From Oscillospiraceae bacterium (GTDB lineage: Bacteria > Bacillota > Clostridia > WRLR01), in NCBI GenBank assembly GCA_009777515.1, contig WRLR01000027.1, positions 1 to 41,017 of the forward strand: a stretch of 41,017 bases of DNA, given 5' to 3'. The notes beneath the pieces were generated by a model. That model saw only the letters and a program-made list of their open reading frames with translations. It searched no databases and had not been told where the DNA came from. The position numbers and the translations under genes were made by a program. Positions 15,449 to 22,974 of this stretch are shown piece by piece (within the stretch, counting starts at the first letter, position 1; every line of letters begins with the position of its first letter).

Positions 15449-15477
15449 ATTATACGCTCAATGCCATTGCCCGTCAA
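15449..15477 (-). promoter_or_regulatory. Sigma-A-type promoter of the activase/hypD operon
   Basis: On the minus strand TTGACG (15477-15472) and TATAAT (15454-15449) are 17 bp apart, near-ideal for the housekeeping sigma factor. The start codon at 15412 lies about 37 bp downstream of the -10 box, with the palindrome at 15427-15441 between them. Confidence 0.75.
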
Positions 15478-15585
15478 ATATAATTCGCTCATACCGATGT
15501 AAACCATGCGCAAAGCATGCGCATCAATGTATGGCAAAGCCCATACCTTTATGGTATGGTATATTATGGTTGTTTTTTAAACGGT

Positions 15586-15715
15586 TAGGCGATTGTAAAA
15601 GCCGGTATTTTACGGGCGAACACTGTTCGCCCCTACAACATTTTGTTTATAAACAAAATTGGCTGCCCATATGTAGGGACGCACATTGTGCGTCCGAGAC
15701 TTTTACAACCGCCTA
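15586..15715. mobile_element. MITE-like element, copy 2
   Basis: A 130-bp non-coding element with well-matched terminal inverted repeats (left TAGGCGATTGTAAAAGCC, right GACTTTTACAACCGCCTA), TA at each end, and the same two internal palindromes as copy 1: GGGCGAACACTGTTCGCCC at 15614-15632 and GGACGCACATTGTGCGTCC at 15677-15695. It ends about 28 bp upstream of the AT-rich TIM-barrel gene, so it may influence its expression. Apart from this, the hypD promoter and a small CCATACC/GGTATGG hairpin at 15541-15559, the gap 15413-15743 holds nothing I recognise. Confidence 0.75.
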
Positions 15716-15743
15716 ATAAAGCGGTAATAGGGAGATTAGCCTC

Positions 15744-16556
15744 ATGTACTTTGCAATGGATGAAATAGGATTCGAAAATACAGAGTTAATAAAAACGATT
15801 GAATATGAAGCTGATAGATGGAAATTTATTTATGATGTAGCGAAAACATACGGTTTTGATGGCATACATTTTACTCCGTCATTATACAAAATATTCAATC
15901 TCGACATTAAACATATTCCCGATTATTTTAAAGAGTTTAGGCTTACTTTGCATCTTGGTGGCATACACACAATAATTTCCGAAAACGATAATGATATATT
16001 TGAAAAAGAGTTTGAAAATGCATTTGGTATTGCCCTTGAATACAATATGCACGATGTATCAATCCATCCGCCATATATCTATAAATTAACAGCGGAAGAA
16101 AAAAGTATAGCGCTGGATTATTTGGATAAATCAATCGATAAATGGATAAAAAAGTTAAGCTCCAAAGGTATTTCATTATCATTAGAAACCCATGTTACTG
16201 GTGAATGGTTTCTATTTGATGGCTTACACGAATATGTAAAATTTATAAACAACCACCCTGCTTTAGGGGTACTCATAGATATTTCGCATAATTATTATAA
16301 TCCGCAATACTCCGAGCATGATATTATAAACATTTTGGGTAATAAAAATGTTAAAGGGCTGCATATCAGCGACGCGCTCCGCAGCGCAGAATTTTTTGAT
16401 GGCACCCATTTAGCAATCGGCAGCGGCACGATTGATTTTCCGATACTGTTAAAGGGCTTTGAAAAGTTTACAGATTTGTATTGCGTGCTGGAAATAAAAT
16501 CACAAAACGAGGGCATAGAAAGTAGCCTTAAAATATTGAAAAAAATAGTTAACTAA
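15744..16556 (+). CDS. Sugar phosphate isomerase/epimerase-like TIM barrel, AT-rich
   Basis: A 270-residue TIM-barrel protein of the AP-endonuclease-2/xylose-isomerase-like fold. It has YGFDGIHFTPS early, LTLHLGGIHTI, VSIHPPYIYK, ISLSLETHVTGEWF, LGVLIDISHNYY, VKGLHISDAL and YCVLEIKSQ. Those His, Glu and Asp residues are the expected metal ligands. It differs from the sugar-isomerase-like protein at 3605-4507 and is much richer in A and T than its neighbours, with many AAA, ATT and TAT codons, which suggests acquisition from elsewhere. GGGAGA nine bases upstream supports the ATG. The methyltransferase-like gene follows after 32 bp. Substrate unknown. Confidence 0.78.
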   Translation: MYFAMDEIGFENTELIKTIEYEADRWKFIYDVAKTYGFDGIHFTPSLYKIFNLDIKHIPDYFKEFRLTLHLGGIHTIISENDNDIFEKEFENAFGIALEYNMHDVSIHPPYIYKLTAEEKSIALDYLDKSIDKWIKKLSSKGISLSLETHVTGEWFLFDGLHEYVKFINNHPALGVLIDISHNYYNPQYSEHDIINILGNKNVKGLHISDALRSAEFFDGTHLAIGSGTIDFPILLKGFEKFTDLYCVLEIKSQNEGIESSLKILKKIVN

Positions 16557-16588
16557 TTGAATTTCTAGTTGACAGGAGACGATTTAGC

Positions 16589-17080
16589 ATGGGGCGCAGG
16601 CAAATAAGGTGCCATGGCGATGAGGGGCGGTTTGAGGTAGTCGCGCAGTACATATATCAGCGTTATGGCGACAGCATCGAATATATAGCCGACGTCGCGG
16701 GAGGGCAGGGCCTCCTCAGCAGAATCCTCAACAAAAAATACAATTACAGCGCAGAGGTGATAGACCCCAGGGGCAACACGCTCACGGGCGTCCCGTCGAA
16801 GCAGGCCGATTACGCCCCCGAAATGGCGCCTTTCTACGATCTGATTGTCGGGCTGCACCCAGACGCCGCTACGCGTGCGGTCGCCCAAAGCGCGCTGTAC
16901 CGCCCTGTTTTGCTCGTGCCCTGTTGCAACGAGTGGGACAAGTCGCAAAAACTGGGCTCTCGCGAATTGGTACAATCGATTGTTGATTATTTCAACAATT
17001 TGGGCATACCCAACGAAACCGTCGAATTTGATATAAAAAAGCCGAAAAACATCGGCATTATAACAGGAGCATTATCATGA
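16589..17080 (+). CDS. Small SAM-methyltransferase-like protein
   Basis: A 163-residue protein with a Rossmann-type motif I, IADVAGGQGLLSRIL, at about 32-46, and an acidic strand end VIDPRG about 15 residues later, as in class I SAM-dependent methyltransferases. Later blocks PFYDLIVGLHPDAATRAV and LVPCCNEWDKSQKLG include paired Cys. The C-terminus is shorter than most methyltransferases, so target recognition may be minimal or partner-dependent. AGGAGA nine bases upstream supports the start. It is close behind the TIM-barrel gene and probably co-transcribed. The large intergenic region with its own promoter after it argues that it is not part of the TerB cassette. Target unknown. Confidence 0.65.
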   Translation: MGRRQIRCHGDEGRFEVVAQYIYQRYGDSIEYIADVAGGQGLLSRILNKKYNYSAEVIDPRGNTLTGVPSKQADYAPEMAPFYDLIVGLHPDAATRAVAQSALYRPVLLVPCCNEWDKSQKLGSRELVQSIVDYFNNLGIPNETVEFDIKKPKNIGIITGALS

Positions 17081-17224
17081 GAATGCCCAGGCACATTTAT
17101 AAGATACATTCCATGGATATATTCTTTGACATATTTTTTGAAATATACTCATAAAATCCTTGCGCCCTCTTGAACAGCAACGATCAACTAGAAACGCCGA
17201 CATAGCGACATGGCATGGTATAAT

Positions 17225-17270
17225 TTGACAAATTTGACTAATTTGACGGTTTTTTTTGCTAGGCTATGGA
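17225..17270 (+). promoter_or_regulatory. Promoter of the TerB-BrxD-BrxHI cassette with triplicated TTTGAC
   Basis: TTGAC occurs three times at exact nine-base spacing (17225, 17234, 17243). The third, TTGACG at 17243-17248, is 16 bp from TATGGA at 17265-17270, giving a plausible -35/-10 pair about 70 bp upstream of the first gene. The other two copies could be a repeated regulator site. The rest of 17081-17337 holds no gene I can support beyond a 25-codon open frame overlapping the previous stop. Confidence 0.5.
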
Positions 17271-17337
17271 TTTTCGCATGCCAATCTGATAGAATAATTC
17301 GAACACATATTCTAAATTAACGCACGGATGGACAGGC

Positions 17338-19434
17338 ATGGACAGAAGCGGGGGATATTCGGCATACAGCATACCGAGGCGTGCCAAACCGGGCAACGCC
17401 AGGCAAAGCGCTATGGGCGATACATGGCATAACGTTCCGGTAAATACGCGGCAAAACGCGCCTCGTACGCCCGGGCAGACGGGCGCCTCTGCATCAACGC
17501 AAACATCCGAGCAAACGCCAATACAGGCGACGCCAATGCAGGCGCCGCCCATGCAGGCGCCCATGCAGGCGATGCCCACTCAGGTCGATTTGTTCAGTGT
17601 AGCGGCTTTGAAAGACATGGAATTCGCAGAAATTGAGTTGGGCGCGGGTGGCGCGCAAATAATCGGCACATCGCAACCACCGGCCCGCGAGTCGCAGCCA
17701 CCGGCTCACGCTCTGCAACCACCGGCCCGCACTCTGCAGCCACCGACCCACGCTCTACAGCCTCCGGCCTACGCTTTACAACCACCGGCTCACAGGTCGC
17801 AGCCGGCCCTCACATCGCAGCCGACCCTCACGTTGCAACCGGTCCTCACATCGCAGCGGATCCCTCACAGACGAGTCGATCCTATACGCGAACGCTTCTA
17901 TAAAATGCGCAGCCTCACCGGCGGCAGCCCTTTTGGCCGAAACGACTCCGGCTTGTTCTACAGGCAGGCCCGTTTCATGGAGGATTTTGCCGACGATTAC
18001 GAGGGGAATGCAAAGTTTTCCATGTACTACCCATCATATCAGTACATGGGCTACGAACAGCTCCGCACCTATTTTACCTGGCGCACCGGTGTCCGCAGCG
18101 GATTGTACCGCCCTGCTTCGTTGTCCTTTGTATTTCTACATTTATATGAATTGCTGTCCGGCGTAGGCTCGAGCAGCCTGAAAGAAGGTCCGGGCAAAAT
18201 GGTCAGCATATGGCGCGCATACGCGGAACAGTACCCGTCGCTAAACAACTATCTACCCGGCTGGATCAAGGACTATCATATCTACTACAACATGCCGGAC
18301 ACGTTGATGAGCTTCATTGAAGAGCATGGGCTGCGCGGCTTCTTTCCGGAACTGTTTTTCTTCGACGACGACAAAAAAATCCTTTTATGGAACAAAGCTT
18401 CCAGTTATAATATAGCAAAGTCCATATTTTACACATCTGAAAACGAACATTTGATGTGCGATTGTTTTAACGCCGTTTTCGATGGCCTTAAAGGGCTGTG
18501 TGAGAAGCATAGTATACATCCGGCTAACTTATTTACCAATTATACAGGTGCTGCGCAACGCTGGGTCCCGTTTGATCGCGCTCTCTTCCATTACTGGCAT
18601 TCGCAGCCGGACTGCGTGATTGCGCTGCCGGGGGGCGAGATTTACTATTGCAAAAAAAACCATTGGACGACGGAGCCCACAATGTGGGACAGCGGCAAAA
18701 ACGAACTCATTGGGTATACGCTTAAAAAGACCGAGGCTTGCTTGCGCGAGACTGTAGGCTTCAAGTATAAAATTACGGCCAACCCACGCAGGGCGGCGTA
18801 TCATTTAAGGAAAAAAGGGATCCCTATTTTACTGTTTGATAGCGCAATCGAAAAAGCGGTAACGGATTTTTATAAAGATATGAACCGCACCGTTGTCAGC
18901 GTCGATCATATGAACCTGGCGCGTATCCGCATAGAGGCGCAAGGGACGAGGGACAAGTTGATTGTCCCGGACAAGTTGATTGTCCCGGACACATTAATCG
19001 TCACGGACAAGTTGATTGTTCCAGACAACGGGGCGGCTCTGGAATGGCCGGCAGAAATTGACGCAGGCGGCGCAGATGGCGTGGATAGCGCCGTGGCAGC
19101 GGACGGAAGTAGCGGTGCAGAAGGAAGTAGTGTTGCGGATAATGCGGACACAGTCGCCGGTACAAAAAGCGCGGATAGCGCCATCGAAGCAGGCGGATGG
19201 CTCGCATTTTATGAATCGCTGAGCGCCGTTGAGCGCGGTGCGCTTTCCATGATCATAAGCGGCGTAGGGGACATCAAAACGTACGCGGACGACAACGGCT
19301 GCATGATCGAAGTGCTTGCGGACGGCATCAACGAAAAAGCGTCCGACTTCATTGGCGACAATATCATGGAAACGGGCGACGGCATATTTGTATATGATGA
19401 GTATAAAGACAGGCTTATGGAGATCGCGTTATGA
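17338..19434 (+). CDS. TerB N-terminal/TerB C-terminal domain protein
   Basis: A 698-residue protein, first gene of the cassette. Residues 1-180 are Pro/Gln/Ala/Thr-rich repeats. The conserved part begins near 180 with RERFYKMRSL, then FYRQARFMEDFADDYEG and MYYPSYQYMGYEQLRTYFTWR, the TerB_N pattern. Four LIVPDK-like repeats and an Ala/Gly/Asp-rich linker follow (about 538-615). The end (from about 625, LSAVERGALSMIISGVGD to DEYKDRLMEIAL) looks like TerB_C. TerB domains are linked to stress and phage-defence systems; tellurite resistance itself is not implied because no terC/D/E/Z is nearby. Its stop overlaps the ATPase start (ATGA), so translation is coupled. The exact biochemical role is unknown. 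Confidence 0.82.
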   Translation: MDRSGGYSAYSIPRRAKPGNARQSAMGDTWHNVPVNTRQNAPRTPGQTGASASTQTSEQTPIQATPMQAPPMQAPMQAMPTQVDLFSVAALKDMEFAEIELGAGGAQIIGTSQPPARESQPPAHALQPPARTLQPPTHALQPPAYALQPPAHRSQPALTSQPTLTLQPVLTSQRIPHRRVDPIRERFYKMRSLTGGSPFGRNDSGLFYRQARFMEDFADDYEGNAKFSMYYPSYQYMGYEQLRTYFTWRTGVRSGLYRPASLSFVFLHLYELLSGVGSSSLKEGPGKMVSIWRAYAEQYPSLNNYLPGWIKDYHIYYNMPDTLMSFIEEHGLRGFFPELFFFDDDKKILLWNKASSYNIAKSIFYTSENEHLMCDCFNAVFDGLKGLCEKHSIHPANLFTNYTGAAQRWVPFDRALFHYWHSQPDCVIALPGGEIYYCKKNHWTTEPTMWDSGKNELIGYTLKKTEACLRETVGFKYKITANPRRAAYHLRKKGIPILLFDSAIEKAVTDFYKDMNRTVVSVDHMNLARIRIEAQGTRDKLIVPDKLIVPDTLIVTDKLIVPDNGAALEWPAEIDAGGADGVDSAVAADGSSGAEGSSVADNADTVAGTKSADSAIEAGGWLAFYESLSAVERGALSMIISGVGDIKTYADDNGCMIEVLADGINEKASDFIGDNIMETGDGIFVYDEYKDRLMEIAL
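17671..17850 (+). repeat. 21-bp and 18-bp tandem repeats in the TerB gene
   Basis: Six 21-bp units (17671-17796) encode QPPAxxL/S heptads, followed by three 18-bp units (17797-17850) encoding hexads of the type QPTLTS. All preserve frame and form a Pro/Gln-rich linker before the TerB_N domain. Confidence 0.88.
18952..19023 (+). repeat. 18-bp tandem repeat in the TerB gene
   Basis: Four 18-bp units (18952, 18970, 18988, 19006) encode DKLIVP, DKLIVP, DTLIVT and DKLIVP. They mark the start of the variable linker between the TerB_N and TerB_C parts. Confidence 0.88.
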
Positions 19435-20753
19435 GCATGAACAACCAAGTCCCGGCGCGGATAGCGAACATCCTGATCAACGCCCTCAAAGGCGGCGTCG
19501 TGCCGAGGGTGGGGCTGGAGTACATTACGGTCGGGCGGGCGCAGGAAATCGCAGCCATCCTGCACGACATTGATTTGATATCGGACGGCAGCGCGTCGTT
19601 CCGGTTCATCGTCGGCAGGTACGGCAGCGGAAAAAGCTTCCTGCTGCAGACCATCCGCAACTACGCCACGGCCAAAGGCTTTGCAGTCGTCGACGCCGAC
19701 CTCTCCCCCGAGCGTCGCTTCGCCGGGACAAAGGGCCAGGGGCTGGCTACATACAAAGAGCTCATGCAGAACCTCTCCACCAAGTCAAAGCCCGACGGCG
19801 GGGCGCTGCCGCTAATTCTGGAACGTTGGATCTCCGGTATCCAGGCGACAGTAAAAGCGCAGTCGGACCTCGAAGGGGAGGCGTTCGACCTCCAGGTGGA
19901 AAAGCAGATATACGCGGTGGCCGGCGCCCTTGAAGGGATGGTGAACGGGTTCGAGTTCGCGAAAGCCGTCGTCGCCTACTGGCGGGCGTACCTGAACGAC
20001 GACGCGGCGGCAAAGGGCAATGTACTCAAATGGTTCCGGGGCGAATACCCCTCGCGCAGGGAGGCCAAGGCCGATCTGGACATAAATTTTATTGTTACAG
20101 ACGAAAACTGGTACGACTTTTTGAAGCTGCTCGCGGCGTTCCTGGTCGGCGCGGGCTACAATGGGCTGCTGGTGCTGATTGACGAGCTGGTCAACATCTA
20201 CAAGATACCCAACTCGATCACGCGGCAGAACAACTACGAAAAAATACTCACGATATACAACGACGTGTTGCAGGGCAAGGCGCAGCACATCGGCTTCTTG
20301 ATGGGCGGTACGCCGCAGTGCATCGAGGACAAATACAAAGGCGTGTTCAGTTATGAGGCACTCCGCTCGCGGCTGGCGGAGGGGCATTTCGCCGCCGAGG
20401 GCATAAAGGACTTGTCCGCCCCGATCATCAGGCTGCAGATGCTCACACAGGAAGAGATGTATGTGCTTGTGGAGAAATTGCGCGACATCCACGCGCAACT
20501 GTTCCATTATGCGCCCACTCTGAGCCACGACGACCTGGTGTATTTCCTCACCGTGGAGTACAACAGGGTCGGCGCCGAAACCCATATCACACCGCGCGAG
20601 ATCATCAGGGACTTCATAGAACTCGTCAACATCCTCCACCAAAACCCCGGCACAAGCGCCGCAGGCATATTGGGCGGCAACAGCTTCGAGCTGGCCAAAG
20701 GCGGCCTGACAGACGAGGACATACACACAGAATTTGTCGAGTTTGACGTATAG
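19431..20753 (+). CDS. BREX-type ATP-binding protein, BrxD/DUF2791 family
   Basis: A 440-residue AAA-like ATPase. Walker A is VGRYGSGKSF (residues 61-70) and Walker B is LLVLIDE (246-252) followed by LVNIYK. Further family blocks are FAVVDADLSPERRF, FLMGGTPQCIEDKYKGVFSYEALRSRL with its likely sensor/arginine region, and the C-terminal ITPREIIRDFIELVNIL. This matches the BrxC/BrxD (PF10923-type) ATP-binding family known from BREX type 2. The start ATG overlaps the previous stop and GGAG lies eight bases upstream. The helicase follows after 13 bp, a typical BrxD-BrxHI arrangement. It probably powers DNA recognition or movement by the complex; that is inference. Confidence 0.87.
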   Translation: MSMNNQVPARIANILINALKGGVVPRVGLEYITVGRAQEIAAILHDIDLISDGSASFRFIVGRYGSGKSFLLQTIRNYATAKGFAVVDADLSPERRFAGTKGQGLATYKELMQNLSTKSKPDGGALPLILERWISGIQATVKAQSDLEGEAFDLQVEKQIYAVAGALEGMVNGFEFAKAVVAYWRAYLNDDAAAKGNVLKWFRGEYPSRREAKADLDINFIVTDENWYDFLKLLAAFLVGAGYNGLLVLIDELVNIYKIPNSITRQNNYEKILTIYNDVLQGKAQHIGFLMGGTPQCIEDKYKGVFSYEALRSRLAEGHFAAEGIKDLSAPIIRLQMLTQEEMYVLVEKLRDIHAQLFHYAPTLSHDDLVYFLTVEYNRVGAETHITPREIIRDFIELVNILHQNPGTSAAGILGGNSFELAKGGLTDEDIHTEFVEFDV

Positions 20754-20766
20754 GGGCTGTAAAACA

Positions 20767-22968
20767 ATGGACGTATTTAACCGGCTTGCGCCGTTCATAC
20801 AGGAATATATATACCAAAACAAATGGGAGGAGCTGCGCGGCATACAGGTCGCGGCATGCGAGGCTATTTTCGGCGGCGGCGGCAACCTTCTGCTTTCGTC
20901 CGGTACCGCCTCCGGTAAGACCGAGGCCGCCTTCCTCCCGGTGCTCACAGAACTTTACGAAAACCCGTCAAAGTCGGTCGGCGTCATTTACATATCGCCG
21001 CTGAAGGCTCTCATAAACGACCAATTCAAGCGGCTGGAGCAGCTCCTGATCGATTCCAATATCCCGGTCGTCAAATGGCACGGGGACGCATCGCAGACTA
21101 AGAAGAACGCCCTGGTCAAAAATCCGGAGGGCCTCTTGCAAATCACGCCGGAGTCGCTGGAGAGCCTGCTGACCAACAAGCGCGGCGCTTGCCTACAGAT
21201 GTTCTCGGACCTGCGCTTCGTGATCATCGACGAGGTGCACCACTTCATGCGCGACGCACGGGGCATCCAGTTGCTCTGCGTGCTGGAGCGCCTGCAAAAG
21301 CTGACCGGCGTCATGCCGCGCCGCATAGGGCTGTCCGCCACGCTCGGCGACGTGTCGCTGGCGCAGGCATGGCTCAACACCGGCACGGGGCGGGACTGCG
21401 TCGCGCCCGTCACCGACGAGGGCAAAAAGCGTGTCCGGCTGCATGTGGAGCGCTTTGTAAACTACAGCGACAAGCGCGACTTCGTGGAGCGGGATGGCAG
21501 CGGGAACGTGGTCAATGTCAGCGGCGACGGGGATATCGGCGTCCGGGAGCACTATGAGTATCTGTTTAAGATGACGCTGGACAAAAAGACAATCATCTTT
21601 ACGAACAGCCGCGAGGAGACCGAGTTCGTGATGGCCAACCTGCGCGAGATCGCCATGCGGAACAAGGCGCCGGATATATACAGAGTGCACCACGGCAACG
21701 TGTCGGCGTTGATCCGAGAGACGACAGAGGACGAGATGAAGTCCGACGACGAGAAGACCGTCACCGGCGCTACCGTGACGCTCGAGCTCGGCATCGACAT
21801 CGGCTCGCTCGATCAGGCGGTGCAGGTCGGCGCGCCGCTCAACGTCTCCAGCTTTGCCCAGAGGCTCGGCCGCTGCGGGCGGCGCGGCCAGACGCCGCAG
21901 CTTCTGTTCACCTTCGTCGAGAGCATCCGCATAAACTCCTCCGACACGCTCGGCCCCATCAACTGGGAGTTCATCCGCACGATTGCGATCATAGAGCTGT
22001 ATACCAAGGAGCGCTGGCTGGAACCGATATACCCGCACAACCACGCGTACAACCTGCTCTATCACCAGACGATGAGCCACTTAAAGAGCTGCGGGGAGCT
22101 GTCCCCGGCGGCGCTGGCGCAGGCGGTACTGGCCCTCGGCTGCTTCCGGCATATACCACAGGACGACTACAGGGCGCTACTCGCCCATTTGATAGACACG
22201 GAGCAGCTCGAGCGCACCGAGCGGGGCGGGCTGCTTATCGGGCGCGAGGGCGAGAAGATCGTCAACAGCCACAAGTTCCTCACGGTTTTTATCGCCCCTG
22301 AATATCTTCTCGTAAAAGACGAAAACCGCACCATTGGTACAGTGGACAAGGTCTACCCCGTGGGTATACGCTTCGCCCTGGCTGGGCTCACATGGGAGAC
22401 GGTGGACGTCAACGAAAAGAGCAAGGTCATATTTGTCAAGCGCGTGCCGGGCATTTCCGTCGTGGACTGGGACGTGGACTTCGAAGCGGAGCTGCACACG
22501 GTGCTGGTGAGGAAAATCCGCGCGATCCTGCAATCAGACGAAGCGTACCCGTACCTTAGCATACGGTGCGCCGAGCGTCTGGCGGAGATACGGTACATCG
22601 CCCGGAACAGCGGCATATTGGAAAACCTTGTGACGCCGCTGTCCGAGAAAAAATACGCCGTCTTCCCCTGGGTGGGGACGCGGCAGCTTTTGACGCTGCA
22701 CTACGCGCTGCTGCGCAGGGGCATAAAGAACAAGCTACCCTGGATCACCTGCGTCTACCTGGAACTGATATACGAGGGCGACGCTGGCGAGTTGGAACAA
22801 CTGATACGCGATATTGTGCGCAGCGATATCGATTTATACGATCTGCCGCTGCCGGACAACGTGCAAGTCAAGGGAAAGTACAACGAGTTCATCCCGACGG
22901 GCCTTTTGCGCAAGCAGTTCATTGAGGATTTTTTAGACTTGGACGGCCTGCGGGAGGCGTTTACGTAA
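20767..22968 (+). CDS. Lhr-like DEAD/DEAH-box helicase, BrxHI type
   Basis: A 733-residue superfamily 2 helicase. Motif I is SGTASGKTEAAF (45-56), motif Ia YISPLKALINDQF, motif II DEVH (155-158), motif III SAT (190-192) and motif VI QRLGRCGRRGQ (365-375). A long C-terminal region with a winged-helix-like middle resembles Lhr helicases and the BrxHI family. I start at the ATG at 20767, preceded by AGGGGC; an in-frame TTG at 20734 would overlap the ATPase gene and is less likely. It is the last gene of the cassette and ends seven bases before a convergent oxidoreductase gene. Likely a DNA translocase/helicase of the TerB-BrxD system. Confidence 0.9.
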   Translation: MDVFNRLAPFIQEYIYQNKWEELRGIQVAACEAIFGGGGNLLLSSGTASGKTEAAFLPVLTELYENPSKSVGVIYISPLKALINDQFKRLEQLLIDSNIPVVKWHGDASQTKKNALVKNPEGLLQITPESLESLLTNKRGACLQMFSDLRFVIIDEVHHFMRDARGIQLLCVLERLQKLTGVMPRRIGLSATLGDVSLAQAWLNTGTGRDCVAPVTDEGKKRVRLHVERFVNYSDKRDFVERDGSGNVVNVSGDGDIGVREHYEYLFKMTLDKKTIIFTNSREETEFVMANLREIAMRNKAPDIYRVHHGNVSALIRETTEDEMKSDDEKTVTGATVTLELGIDIGSLDQAVQVGAPLNVSSFAQRLGRCGRRGQTPQLLFTFVESIRINSSDTLGPINWEFIRTIAIIELYTKERWLEPIYPHNHAYNLLYHQTMSHLKSCGELSPAALAQAVLALGCFRHIPQDDYRALLAHLIDTEQLERTERGGLLIGREGEKIVNSHKFLTVFIAPEYLLVKDENRTIGTVDKVYPVGIRFALAGLTWETVDVNEKSKVIFVKRVPGISVVDWDVDFEAELHTVLVRKIRAILQSDEAYPYLSIRCAERLAEIRYIARNSGILENLVTPLSEKKYAVFPWVGTRQLLTLHYALLRRGIKNKLPWITCVYLELIYEGDAGELEQLIRDIVRSDIDLYDLPLPDNVQVKGKYNEFIPTGLLRKQFIEDFLDLDGLREAFT

Positions 22969-22974
22969 ATATGT

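Noticed and set aside
17338-19434. Tellurite-resistance operon based on the TerB domains.
   Set aside because: No terC, terD, terE or terZ homologue is present; the partners are a BrxD ATPase and a helicase.
19812-20948. 378-residue minus-strand frame opposite the BrxD ATPase.
   Set aside because: The ATPase on the plus strand has Walker A and B motifs and operon context; the antisense frame has His/Gln/Val-rich shadow composition.
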